Positions 16,029 to 24,576 of a stretch of 64,000 nt of DNA are shown here, piece by piece. The stretch lies in NCBI GenBank assembly GCA_963767715.1, contig CAVYFA010000008.1, positions 124,001-188,000 on the forward strand, given 5' to 3'. The stretch's first letter is position 1. Each line of letters opens with the position of its first letter. The position numbers and the translations under genes are program-made. The DNA is from CAVSXS01 sp963767715. Lineage in GTDB: Bacteria > Chloroflexota > Ktedonobacteria > Ktedonobacterales > Ktedonobacteraceae. Under the pieces are notes generated by a model. The model was not told where the DNA came from. It saw nothing but the letters and a program-made list of their open reading frames with translations, and did not search any database.

Positions 16029-17816
16029 ATGAGTCAAAACTACGGGGTACTGCGCGTTGTAGGCGTGAAGCCTGCGCGTTCGTCCGCCGGCTCATCAGGG
16101 AAACATGCGACGGGCTGGCTCCCCGAAGAGGGGCTGGTTCACGTCCTTTCAGGAACTGTCACCACGATTGGCCGCGCTTTGAACAATGACATCGTCTTGA
16201 TGGACCCGACGGTATCGCGCGAACACGCACGGCTGATCCTGGATGAAGCCGGCTGGCATATCATCAATATGACCGCCAGGAATGTCGTGCGCGTCAATGG
16301 GCGCCCGGTTCCAAGCGGCGGCGATATGCCTATGCAGCCACAGGATGTACTGGTGCTGGGCAGCACAATGCTGCAATTGATCGCCCCCAATCGCTCCGGG
16401 CAAACTTCAGTACGCAATGATCTGGCGGATGAAACACCCCATACCCCGGCGATACCACAGTCTCCTCGTACCCCCTCAGACCCGGCGCCAGGGGTAGCGC
16501 TTGCCGGGGTTCAGGCTGTCCCCATTCCAGATCAGCCAGACCCTGAGCAGGAGCCGCGCGCCTGGGATGAAGATGAAGAAGTCAGCTTAATGGGCGCGGG
16601 CGTCACCATGCAATTCGCCCTCCCGCAGCGCATGGGTCTGGGCACGCGCTGGCTTATCGCGGGCATCGGCATTGCCATCCTTGCTATCAGCGCCATGATA
16701 ACTATCATTCTGAACAGCACGGTGGGCCTATCTGCGCTCTCCAAAAACGGCGCATCCAGCATTATAGCCGCGCTGATTATCCCGATCATTCCCGCTATCG
16801 GTATCTTCCTGCTGGTCAACTTCATGGATCGCTACGAACGAGAGCCGTGGTTCTTGCGCCTGGCGGCCTTCTTGTGGGGCGCCCTCATCGCTATCCCGCC
16901 CGCGCTGTTCATCGAGCAAAATATCGATACCTTCATCCAGAATGCCTTCGATCCCAATAATACTAACGATATAATGCGTATTCTGCTACAGGGATTGAAC
17001 GCCGGTATCACCGAAGAAACAATCAAAGGTCTGGGCCTGTTGCTGCTCTTTTTCATCTTGCGTGACGAATTTGATAACGTGACCGACGGCATCGTGTATG
17101 GCGCCTTGATTGGCGCGGGCTTTGCGATGGTCGAGAACTTCAACTACTTTGCGCTCAACTCGAAAAATGTCCTGGTCTTTCTGATCGTCGGCAGGATCGT
17201 TCTGGGCTGGCTGGGCCATTCCACTTTCACCGCCTGCTTCGGCGCGGCGCTTGGCTATGTGCGGCACACAAGGGTGCGCTGGAAACAGGTTCTCATCCCA
17301 CTCGCTGGATTTCTCATAGCCGTTACCCTGCATAGCTTCTTCGATTTCGTCGATTTCCAGGCCAGCGCTGCCATCCGCACTTCTGGCGAGAATGCCACAG
17401 TTGTCAATATTGCCCTTGTCGCCATCGTAGCTAATTATATCCCGCCCTTCCTGGCGCAAATCGGCCTGCTCTACATCCTCATGCGTTCGCTGGCGCACGA
17501 AGCCGCCGTCATTCGCGAATTCCTGGCAAACGAGGTCAGCGATGGAGTGGTGCAGGTAAAAGAATATGCTTTACTGCAAAACTCGTTCCAGCGCACCCGC
17601 GAAGAACGCCGCGTCTGGCACAAATACGGTGTGAAACAATGGCTGCGCGTCAAGTCTCTCTACCAGACGGAGATTGGCCTGGCCTTCCGCAAATGGCACG
17701 TCAGCATGGGTGATAAGCCCAAACTTGGCTATCTCCAGCCTGAAGATGCCTATCGCAAGCGCATCAGGCTCTTGCGCCACGAAATCCGCGCCTTTGAGGA
17801 TAGAGTCAGGTACTAA
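16029..17816 (+). CDS. FHA-domain PrsW-family membrane protease
   Basis: 595 residues. An N-terminal FHA domain (about 45-115; TTIGRALNNDIVL, VSREHARLIL, NGRPV), which binds phosphothreonine peptides, is joined by an acidic linker to a polytopic membrane domain (about 205-485). That domain carries PrsW signatures: the EE motif in AGITEETIKGLGLL, FVNMD-like NFMDRYEREPW, and later histidines in LGHSTFTACFG and VTLHSFFDF. PrsW proteases cleave membrane proteins such as anti-sigma factors. The FHA suggests recruitment by phosphorylated partners, and Ser/Thr kinases occur elsewhere in this window. A cytoplasmic tail of about 100 residues follows. Confidence 0.82.
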   Translation: MSQNYGVLRVVGVKPARSSAGSSGKHATGWLPEEGLVHVLSGTVTTIGRALNNDIVLMDPTVSREHARLILDEAGWHIINMTARNVVRVNGRPVPSGGDMPMQPQDVLVLGSTMLQLIAPNRSGQTSVRNDLADETPHTPAIPQSPRTPSDPAPGVALAGVQAVPIPDQPDPEQEPRAWDEDEEVSLMGAGVTMQFALPQRMGLGTRWLIAGIGIAILAISAMITIILNSTVGLSALSKNGASSIIAALIIPIIPAIGIFLLVNFMDRYEREPWFLRLAAFLWGALIAIPPALFIEQNIDTFIQNAFDPNNTNDIMRILLQGLNAGITEETIKGLGLLLLFFILRDEFDNVTDGIVYGALIGAGFAMVENFNYFALNSKNVLVFLIVGRIVLGWLGHSTFTACFGAALGYVRHTRVRWKQVLIPLAGFLIAVTLHSFFDFVDFQASAAIRTSGENATVVNIALVAIVANYIPPFLAQIGLLYILMRSLAHEAAVIREFLANEVSDGVVQVKEYALLQNSFQRTREERRVWHKYGVKQWLRVKSLYQTEIGLAFRKWHVSMGDKPKLGYLQPEDAYRKRIRLLRHEIRAFEDRVRY

Positions 17817-17841
17817 GGCGGTCGCCCTGCGGGATTGTACT

Positions 17842-19590
17842 CTAGGCTGTCTTCGTCTTTGTGGCCTCTTCCAATCCCAGGCTTTTGATGGCCTGTTCGC
17901 GCAGCACGAACTTCTGCACTTTGCCGCTGGCCGTCATAGGGTAGGCCGTCACGAACTGGAAGTAGCGCGGGATTTTCTGATGGCTGACGCGATCTTTGCA
18001 GTAGTCACGCAGTTCCTGCTCGGTTAGCTCCACCCCCTCTTTGGGCAGTACTACCGCCAGCAGCTCTTCGCCGAAGAAGCTATCCGGCACGCCCAGCACC
18101 GCGGCATCGGCCACTTTGGGATGGCGGATAAGCAGCTCTTCTATCTCGCGTGGGAAGATGTTCTCGCCGCCGCGAATGACCATCTCCTTCAAGCGTCCCA
18201 CGATATTGATATAGCCCTGCGCGTTCATGGTTGCCAGGTCGCCGGTATGCAGCCATCTGTCGGAATCGATCGTCTCGGCCGTCTTGTCCGGCATATTGTA
18301 GTACCCTGCCATTACCGCGAAGCCCCGGCAGCACAGTTCTCCTCTTTCACCGCATGGCACAACCTCGCCGGTCGCGGGGTTGATGATCTTAATGTCCATG
18401 TAGAGGTGAGGAATGCCGACCGTCGCAGATTTAAGCTCGAACGAGTCACCCGGGGGCGTATACGTGATGCCGCCTGCCGACTCTGTCTGCCCAAAGGTGA
18501 TGGCCACATCCGTGCCCATTCGCTCGCGGACCTGCTCCATCAGTGCTACCGGCACGGGCGCGCCCGCGCTTAACACCACATTCAGCGTGGTTGGTCTATA
18601 GCGCTCGAATTCAGGGTGCTGGAGCATCGCAATCAGCATGGTTGGCACGGCGAACATTTGATTGCAGCCCTCCTGCTTGATAATCTGCAGGGCTTTGAGC
18701 GGGTCGAACGCAAGCAGGGGATGAAGCGTCATCTTCGCAAGTACTACAGCGGCCGCCAGGCCCACGCCCGCGATATGGAAAAAGGGCACTGGGAGACAAT
18801 AGCGTTGGCCCGTACCATCGAGTGCGCCGGAGCGATAGAACCCCATTTGCAGCACGTTGAGGATGTTGTAATGCGTGAGCATGGCGCCCTTCGGGAAACC
18901 CGTTGTGCCGGAGGTATACATGATCCACGCGGGATTCGAGGGCTGAACCGCTGCCTGCCGCTCGCGCAGGGCCTCTTCGCTTAAAGAAGCGCCGCCGGTG
19001 ACCATCTCTTTGAACATGGTTGGGCGCCACTCGTTTTGCTCTAAGAGGCCCTTGGGAGGCATACCCATCAGGCAGACATAGCGCAGCGCGGGCAACCGCT
19101 CGCTGGTGACTTCGCCGTTCCGCTCAGCAGGGGTAATCATCGAACGCACCGTCGCCAGGCAATTGTGATCACGCACCTGCGCCATAAAGAACAACGCCTT
19201 CACATCTCCCTGCTTGAGCACATATTCCAGCTCTGCCGCTCGATAGACAGGATTGACCGTCACCAGCACCAGCCCTGCTTTTGCAGCAGCGAACATCAAC
19301 AGGAGCCATTCCGGCAGATTAGCCGCCCATATCGCGATGTGGTCTCCCTTTTGCAAACCCAGCGCCATCAGTCCCCTCGCCACCGCATTAACGCGCGCGC
19401 GATATTCCGCGTAAGTCCAGCGAATGTCCAGCGCGCCTCCAAATTCAGGGTAGCACGAGTAAACCACGGCTTCCTGGCCGGGGATTTCGTCGGCGCGGCT
19501 GTCTAAGAGGTCCCCCAGTGTTGTATCGAGGAGGTCAATCTCCCCCGCATCTGCCTGCCAGTAGGACAGGCCATCGTTGGTCATGCCCAT
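17842..19590 (-). CDS. Acyl-CoA synthetase (AMP-forming)
   Basis: 582 residues from ATG 19590, preferred because CAGGAG lies 9 bases upstream; a longer frame extends to 19731. ANL-superfamily motifs are all present: IMYTSGTTGFPKGAM (P-loop), TFGQTESAGG (A5), LHTGDLATMNAQGYINIVGR (A7/A8 hinge), GGENIFPREIEE, and the catalytic lysine in TASGKVQKF (A10). It activates a carboxylic acid, likely a medium- or long-chain fatty acid, to its CoA thioester via an acyl-AMP. It is monocistronic and convergent with FHA-PrsW. Confidence 0.88.
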   Translation of the reverse strand: MGMTNDGLSYWQADAGEIDLLDTTLGDLLDSRADEIPGQEAVVYSCYPEFGGALDIRWTYAEYRARVNAVARGLMALGLQKGDHIAIWAANLPEWLLLMFAAAKAGLVLVTVNPVYRAAELEYVLKQGDVKALFFMAQVRDHNCLATVRSMITPAERNGEVTSERLPALRYVCLMGMPPKGLLEQNEWRPTMFKEMVTGGASLSEEALRERQAAVQPSNPAWIMYTSGTTGFPKGAMLTHYNILNVLQMGFYRSGALDGTGQRYCLPVPFFHIAGVGLAAAVVLAKMTLHPLLAFDPLKALQIIKQEGCNQMFAVPTMLIAMLQHPEFERYRPTTLNVVLSAGAPVPVALMEQVRERMGTDVAITFGQTESAGGITYTPPGDSFELKSATVGIPHLYMDIKIINPATGEVVPCGERGELCCRGFAVMAGYYNMPDKTAETIDSDRWLHTGDLATMNAQGYINIVGRLKEMVIRGGENIFPREIEELLIRHPKVADAAVLGVPDSFFGEELLAVVLPKEGVELTEQELRDYCKDRVSHQKIPRYFQFVTAYPMTASGKVQKFVLREQAIKSLGLEEATKTKTA

Positions 19591-19788
19591 GATATATGCT
19601 CCTGTATGACGAATGTACAGCGAAATCAGGATATACGAAGATGTCCTTAGTGGAGCATTCACTAAATCCATGGAAGCTGTAGGGCCCGATTTATCGGCCC
19701 GCGTTCTCCTCCCCGAATTTGCCGAATGCACAACTTAGTTCCTTGCTAACTATTTCATTATGGTATCACATACGTAGATGAGCTATAT

Positions 19789-20085
19789 TTGGATGAATCC
19801 ACGTACTCGAGAGTCCACCTAGGCTGTGTTACACTTGCATTAGCAAAACGTGGATCAGAACTCGTAGAGAATCCCTGGAAACAAACTTTCCAGGAATCGG
19901 ATCAACCCGCACGTCTACTGCCGTCTATTACTCATATCGATCAGGTCTACGAAGAAGCTGGTGGCGAACTACTCATTCTTGGAGAACCGGGTTCTGGTAA
20001 AACAATACTGCTTCTCGAACTGGCCCGTGAGTTCCTGGGACGCGCAGAGCATGATGATAACCAACCGATACCAGTGTATTTCAAT
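19789..20085 (+). pseudogene. N-terminal fragment of a NACHT NTPase
   Basis: The fragment reads LALAKRGSELVENPWK, then ELLILGEPGSGKTILLLELA, with a perfect Walker A (GEPGSGKT), then PIPVYFNS, the expected strand before Walker B. Coding similarity stops near 20085, and the frame ends at 20107-20109. The other 600 or more residues of a normal NACHT protein are missing. It abuts, head-on, a decayed nucleotidyltransferase gene on the other strand, so a recombination joined the two relics. Confidence 0.65.
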
Positions 20086-20413
20086 TCAGTTCCCTCGTCT
20101 GTCCGGTAGATGAGCCTCCAGTACAGCCCTTCATCGGCTTCATCCAGATAATTGCCAAAACGAGCCTTCCGCACATTTGGATGCAAGGCGCAGTCCCGTA
20201 GTACACAAAACCATCTTCAATGCGCGGAACGTCACAATAGATTTCCAGGTCAATGTCAGGAGCCATGGCCCGTCCATATGCGACTGCTCCAACGAGGACT
20301 GGCGTTCCAAAGGCCTGCCAGCGCTCTCCTCTCCTCTTCTCTTCACGATTCCTTCCTTGCATTTCGTCTTCTCTTGCAGAAAAGAAGAAGTGCTCGGGGA
20401 GCACACCAAGCAC
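20086..20413 (-). pseudogene. Frameshifted nucleotidyltransferase-fold remnant
   Basis: Leftward, one frame reads GTPVLVGAVAYGRAMAPDID and LEIYCDVPRIEDGF, resembling the G-S/A-x-A-x-G...D-x-D nucleotidyltransferase signature. Near 20190 the sense moves to another frame: HPNVRKARFGNYLDEADEGL then YWRLIYRTDEGTEL. It then ends at the junction with the NACHT fragment. One frameshift and a missing C-terminus make it non-functional. Confidence 0.6.
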
Positions 20414-20443
20414 TTGACTTAAAGTACTTGAAGTTGTTACTCT
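20414..20443 (+). promoter_or_regulatory. MerR-type promoter with palindromic operator
   Basis: A -35 TTGACT (20414-20419) and a -10-like TACTCT (20438-20443) are separated by an over-long 18 bp. An almost perfect 18-bp palindrome, ACTTAAAGTACTTGAAGT (20417-20434, two mismatches), fills the spacer. This is the classical position for a MerR-family dimer that distorts the DNA to activate. The regulator gene starts at 20450, so the operon is predicted to be autoregulated. Confidence 0.7.
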
Positions 20444-20449
20444 GGCACT

Positions 20450-20938
20450 ATGAATAAGTATGCAGACAAGGCCCAGCTTTATACGATTAGAGAGGTTGCC
20501 AGGTTAAGCGGGCTTCCAGAAAGTACACTACGCTACTACGAAACCATCGGGTTAATCCATCCCATTACTCGCGATTCCAGTAGCAAGCACCGGGTCTACA
20601 ACGAGCATGATGTGAACTTTGCGGTAGCGATTGCTTGCCTCAACGCTACAGGCATGTCTCTTGGGGATATGCGCACCTACCTCAAGAACCGCAGCCAGGG
20701 AGCACAGGCAGCAAATGAACAGGTGGAATTACTCGAAACGCAAAAGCGGCATCTTGCTGAAGAAGCGTATGCTCTTGAGTTGCGGCAACGCTATGTTGAC
20801 ATCAAAATTGCCTATTGGCAGGCGGTTGCATCAGGCGATACACAACAGATCGAAGCAATGAGAGAGCGAACGTATGCTCTCGCTAAGGAGTTGAAGCTAC
20901 CTCAAGAGGTAACTAAAGAGGAGGCGAAAGAAGGATGA
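20450..20938 (+). CDS. MerR-family transcriptional regulator
   Basis: 162 residues. The N-terminal winged helix-turn-helix is clear: YTIREVARLSGLPESTLRYY, then ETIGLIHP and VYNEHDVNFAVAIACL. A coiled-coil dimerisation helix follows (about 95-125). There is no metal-binding cysteine cluster, so it is of the AdhR/NmlR/BltR-like effector type, and the inducer is unknown. Its stop overlaps the start of the alcohol dehydrogenase gene by 4 bases (ATGA), implying coupled translation and control of that enzyme. The very short leader suggests the transcript begins just before the ATG. Confidence 0.88.
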   Translation: MNKYADKAQLYTIREVARLSGLPESTLRYYETIGLIHPITRDSSSKHRVYNEHDVNFAVAIACLNATGMSLGDMRTYLKNRSQGAQAANEQVELLETQKRHLAEEAYALELRQRYVDIKIAYWQAVASGDTQQIEAMRERTYALAKELKLPQEVTKEEAKEG

Positions 20939-21975
20939 AAGCAGCAATTTTTAATGGGCCCCGTTCCATTGAACTTGGCGAGCGACCAGACCCGCAAATT
21001 CAAGAGCCAACTGATGCTGTCGTGCGCGTGGTACTGGGATGCGTCTGTGGGTCCGACCTGTGGTATTATCGTGGTCTGTCCCCTCATGCGCTGGGTCCCA
21101 TCGGCCACGAGTTCATCGGGGTTGTTGAAGAGGTCGGGTCAGATGTCCATGACCTCAACAAAGGTGACTTTGTAATCGCGCCTTTCACCTACTGCGATGG
21201 CACGTGCGCTAACTGCCGTGCGGGCTGGCCGTCAAACTGTCTGCACGGCGGCTCGTTTGGCAACCATGGCATTGACGGAGGTCAGGGAGAGGCAGTGCGT
21301 GCGCCCTTTGCTGATCCCACGCTGGTGAAAGTCCCCGGCTCTGGGTATGCAGATGAAATGCTGCGCTCCCTACTGACGCTTTCAGATGTGATGTGTACCG
21401 GTCACCATGCAGCGGTGAGTGCTGGAGTGAAAAAAGGCGATGTGGTGGCAGTCGTTGGTGACGGTGCAGTAGGACTGTGTGCCATCATTGCTGCCAAACG
21501 CTTAGGGGCAGAGCGCATTATTGCGTTGAGCCGGAACCCGACTCGCCAAAAGCTTGCTCAGACCTTTGGTGCTACAGACATCCTCTCTGAACGTGGGGAG
21601 GAAGCCACACAGAAAATTTTGGACATGACCAACGGGCTCGGCGTTGACGCTGCTCTCGAATGTGTTGGGACGGGTCAATCGATGGCAACGGCGTTTAGTA
21701 TCACGCGAGTCGGCTCCGTTGTTGGTGCGATTGGCGCCCCGCACGACGTTGTGGTGCCGATGGATACCGTTATCTTTCGCAACATCGGACTTCGCGGCGG
21801 CGTCTCGCCAGTGCGCAGGTATATCCCAGAGCTGCTTGACGATGTGTTAGAGGGACGCATTCATCCTGGACTCGTCTTCGACTTCACGACTGACCTCTCC
21901 GGCATCAAAGAAGCCTATGATGCCATGGACCAACGACGAGCGATCAAATCACTTTTGCAGATCGGAACGACTTGA
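20935..21975 (+). CDS. Zinc-dependent medium-chain alcohol dehydrogenase
   Basis: 346 residues, normal for the MDR superfamily. Catalytic zinc ligands are C38 (CGSDLWYYRG) and H58-E59 (GPIGHEFIG). Structural zinc is bound by C87, C91, C94 and C102. The dinucleotide-binding loop is VVGDGAVGLCAI, followed by an R at the end of the second strand (LSRNPTRQKL), which often accompanies NADP preference. Oxidises an alcohol or reduces an aldehyde. Coupling to a MerR regulator suggests a role in aldehyde or electrophile detoxification, which is an inference. Confidence 0.88.
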   Translation: MKAAIFNGPRSIELGERPDPQIQEPTDAVVRVVLGCVCGSDLWYYRGLSPHALGPIGHEFIGVVEEVGSDVHDLNKGDFVIAPFTYCDGTCANCRAGWPSNCLHGGSFGNHGIDGGQGEAVRAPFADPTLVKVPGSGYADEMLRSLLTLSDVMCTGHHAAVSAGVKKGDVVAVVGDGAVGLCAIIAAKRLGAERIIALSRNPTRQKLAQTFGATDILSERGEEATQKILDMTNGLGVDAALECVGTGQSMATAFSITRVGSVVGAIGAPHDVVVPMDTVIFRNIGLRGGVSPVRRYIPELLDDVLEGRIHPGLVFDFTTDLSGIKEAYDAMDQRRAIKSLLQIGTT

Positions 21976-22100
21976 TTGGTCGACGTGACTTGCTCGACCG
22001 CATTACTCGGCAGCTCCACGAACAGGTCCTGTAGGAGCCCGAGCCAGCACTCCTGCTGGAGGGAACCAGGTCAGACCCTCCTGGAGCAGCCGGGTCCGGT
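21966..22100 (+). pseudogene. Possible start of another decayed NTPase gene
   Basis: In a frame overlapping the dehydrogenase stop, the DNA reads LIGRRDLLDRITRQLHEQVL, then TAG, then EPEPALLLEG. The opening LIGR..LL..I is typical of the lead-in to NB-ARC/AAA-type ATPase domains, but no Walker A follows and the sense is lost by about 22100. The call is weak. Confidence 0.25.
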
Positions 22101-22473
22101 GTGCTCAATTCTGACACACTCCACCGGATAGCAGCGACCCCAGCCACGGATCATCTCTCACCCCATTCGATCGGATGCAGTGAGCACAAACAACCGGGAA
22201 TAGGGGACAGGCGTACTGAGGACGGTGAAGAGATCGGCCAGGATGTCAGTGGCGAGCTGGACAGCGCATGCGGCATGGTACACGGTCTGTGCAGCATCAG
22301 AGGCATGGAGGCTATTATAGCCGTCATGCCTCTCGCGCTAAACTTGACACCCCTTCCACCCAGATGCTAGCATGAACGCAGATGACCTCTCTACCATCGC
22401 TGGATAGAGCAGGCTGGGCAGGCTGGACAGTTTATTTTTTTTGCGCATCTGCATCAGTAAAGGAAGGCGAACT
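21976..22473. other. Intergenic region upstream of E1 genes
   Basis: About 500 bases with no intact gene. It holds the possible NTPase relic at its left end, a symmetric hairpin at 22299-22333 (AGAGGCATG / CATGCCTCT plus GGCT / AGCC, GA/GT internal loop, no T-run) and a promoter at 22344-22373. Confidence 0.5.
22344..22373 (+). promoter_or_regulatory. Promoter of the E1 alpha/beta operon
   Basis: TTGACA (22344-22349) and TAGCAT (22368-22373) are 18 bp apart, 100 bases before the E1 alpha ATG. The hairpin at 22299-22333 lies just upstream and would be outside the transcript. Confidence 0.55.
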
Positions 22474-23586
22474 ATGCAACTGGAGCGGGCGACCCTGCTA
22501 CAGATTTACTACCTCATGCGCCTCACCCGTGCTATGGAAGACCGCACGCGCACGCTGTTCTTGCAAGGGCGCATCGTCGGCGGCGTATATACCGGGCAGG
22601 GACACGAGGCCACCACGGTTGGGGCAGCAATCTTGCTGCGCGACGGCGATTTCATTGTGCCGCAGCACCGCGACCTGGGTATGCACCTCACTCGAGGCGT
22701 CTCCCCGCGCGCGATCATGTGTCAGTGGCTGGCGCGTGGCAACTCACCAACGCTCAGCCGCGATGGGCAGTTGCACATCGGCGACGTACAGCATGGCGTC
22801 GTCCCCAGCATCAGCATGCTCGGCGAATCGCTGCCGGTCGCCTGCGGCATCGCGCTCACGATGAAGATGCGCAGCCATGACACCATCGTCATGGCCCCCT
22901 GCGGAGATGGCGCAACCAACACCGGCCCGTTCCACGAAGCCCTCAACTTCGCCTCGGTGCAGAAATTGCCGGTCGTCTTCATCGTCGAAAACAACGGCTA
23001 CGCCTACTCCACCCCTACTTATAAGCAGTTCGCCCTCGAAAACCTCTCCGACCGTGCCAGGGCCTACGGCATGCCGGGTGAAACAGTCGATGGCAACGAT
23101 GTGCTGGCCGTCCTGGAGACCGTAGGGCGCGCCGTCGAACATGTGCGCGGCGGCAAAGGCCCCGCGCTGGTCGAGTGCAAAACCTTCCGCGTGCGCGGGC
23201 ATTCCGAGGCCGACAAAGCCGACTATGTACCGCCTGATGTGCGCGAAGCGTGGCTCAAGAAAGATCCCATCGTGCGCTTCGAACAATATTTGGCCGAACA
23301 GAACATCCTCACCGGCGCGGTTAAAGCCGAACTTGAGCGCAAGATTAAAGCTGTTGTCGATGATGCTGTGCGTTACGCCGAGGAAAGCCCCGCGCCAGAT
23401 GGTGCGACGGTGGCCGATTTCGTCTTCGCGCCGGATGGCCCTATCGCCATTATCGGGGAGCCGGGCGCTGACGACCCGCGCTACGTCAACGCACTGGATA
23501 CGCGCACCGGCCGGCCCTTCACTACGACATCTGATGAGGTTGCGAATGTGACTCAGTTCGCGCCGGAGGAGGTGGGCAGGCGATGA
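22474..23586 (+). CDS. pdhA: Pyruvate/2-oxoacid dehydrogenase E1 subunit alpha
   Basis: 370 residues from ATG 22474 (AGGAAGG upstream; a further in-frame start at 22441 has none). The thiamine diphosphate motif is CGDGATNTGPFHEALNFASV ending in ENNGYAYS, the expected GDG-x(25-30)-NN. It also carries VRGHSEADKADY, the phosphorylation-loop region of E1 alpha. With E1 beta it decarboxylates pyruvate or a branched-chain 2-oxoacid and passes the acyl group to lipoyl-E2. Its stop overlaps the beta start by 4 bases. Substrate (pyruvate, acetoin or branched-chain acid) cannot be fixed from motifs alone. Confidence 0.88.
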   Translation: MQLERATLLQIYYLMRLTRAMEDRTRTLFLQGRIVGGVYTGQGHEATTVGAAILLRDGDFIVPQHRDLGMHLTRGVSPRAIMCQWLARGNSPTLSRDGQLHIGDVQHGVVPSISMLGESLPVACGIALTMKMRSHDTIVMAPCGDGATNTGPFHEALNFASVQKLPVVFIVENNGYAYSTPTYKQFALENLSDRARAYGMPGETVDGNDVLAVLETVGRAVEHVRGGKGPALVECKTFRVRGHSEADKADYVPPDVREAWLKKDPIVRFEQYLAEQNILTGAVKAELERKIKAVVDDAVRYAEESPAPDGATVADFVFAPDGPIAIIGEPGADDPRYVNALDTRTGRPFTTTSDEVANVTQFAPEEVGRR

Positions 23587-24566
23587 CGGCAGTAACCTAT
23601 CTTGAAGCCATCAGCCAGGCAATACGCGAAGAGATGCGCCGGGACGAGGCCGTGTTCCTGCTGGGCGAAGATGTCGGCACGTACGGCGGCGCGTTCAAAG
23701 TCAGTGCGGGCTTCCAGCAAGAGTTCGGGCCGGAGCGCGTCATCGACACTCCCATGGCGGAGGCGGCCATCATCGGTTCCGCAGTTGGCGCGGCCATTAT
23801 GGGTATGCGCCCCATTGCCGAGATGCAGTATATAGACTTCATCACCTGCGGCTTCGACCAGATCGTCAATATGGTAAGCAAATTTTACTGGCGCAGCGGT
23901 ATCCCCGTGCCGATGGTCATTCGCGGCCCATCTGGCGGCGGCGTCAAGGGCGGCCCCTTCCATTCCGCCAGCCCGGAAGCCTGGTTTTTCCACGTGCCCG
24001 GCATCAAGGTCGTCGTTCCCTCGACGACCTACGACGCCAAGGGCCTCTTGAAGGCCGCCATTCGCGACAACAATCCGGTGCTCTACCTGGAACACAAGCT
24101 GCTCTACCGCCAGCCCGAACTGCGCGAAGAACTGCCGGAAGAAGACTATGTCGTGCCGCTTGGCAAGGCTATCACGCGGCGCTCTGGCGAAGATCTGACC
24201 CTCCTGACCTATGGGGCGATGGTTCATACCTGCCTCAAGGCCGCGCAGGCGCTCTCGGATGAAGATCATATCGAAACGGAAGTCATTGACCTGCGCAGCC
24301 TCGTGCCGCTCGACCGCGAGGCCATCATGGAGTCGGTCAAGCGCACCAACAAGGTTTTGATCGTGCATGAGGATACACTGAGCGGCGGCATCGGGGCTGA
24401 ACTGGCGGCGATTCTGGCGGAAGACCTGTTCGAATACCTCGATGGGCCGATCATGCGTGTTGCCGCGCCCGACACGCCCTTCCCATACGCGCCCCAACTG
24501 GAGGAGGCTTTCCTTCCGAATAAGGAGAAGGTTCTCGCTGCTGCACGCAAACTGGCAGCCTATTAA
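23583..24566 (+). CDS. pdhB: Pyruvate/2-oxoacid dehydrogenase E1 subunit beta
   Basis: 327 residues, standard for the E1 beta family. Recognisable segments: FLLGEDVGTYGGAFKVSAGF, DTPMAEAAIIGSAVGAAIMG, QYIDFITCGFDQIVN and GPSGGGVKGGPFHS, and C-terminal VIDLRSLVPLDREAI with VHEDTLSGGIGAELA. It completes the alpha2-beta2 thiamine enzyme and contacts E2. It is the second gene of the coupled pair. No E2 or E3 gene follows; a damaged E2 gene lies 10 kb away at 34795. Confidence 0.9.
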   Translation: MTAVTYLEAISQAIREEMRRDEAVFLLGEDVGTYGGAFKVSAGFQQEFGPERVIDTPMAEAAIIGSAVGAAIMGMRPIAEMQYIDFITCGFDQIVNMVSKFYWRSGIPVPMVIRGPSGGGVKGGPFHSASPEAWFFHVPGIKVVVPSTTYDAKGLLKAAIRDNNPVLYLEHKLLYRQPELREELPEEDYVVPLGKAITRRSGEDLTLLTYGAMVHTCLKAAQALSDEDHIETEVIDLRSLVPLDREAIMESVKRTNKVLIVHEDTLSGGIGAELAAILAEDLFEYLDGPIMRVAAPDTPFPYAPQLEEAFLPNKEKVLAAARKLAAY

Positions 24567-24576
24567 GTAACGAGAT

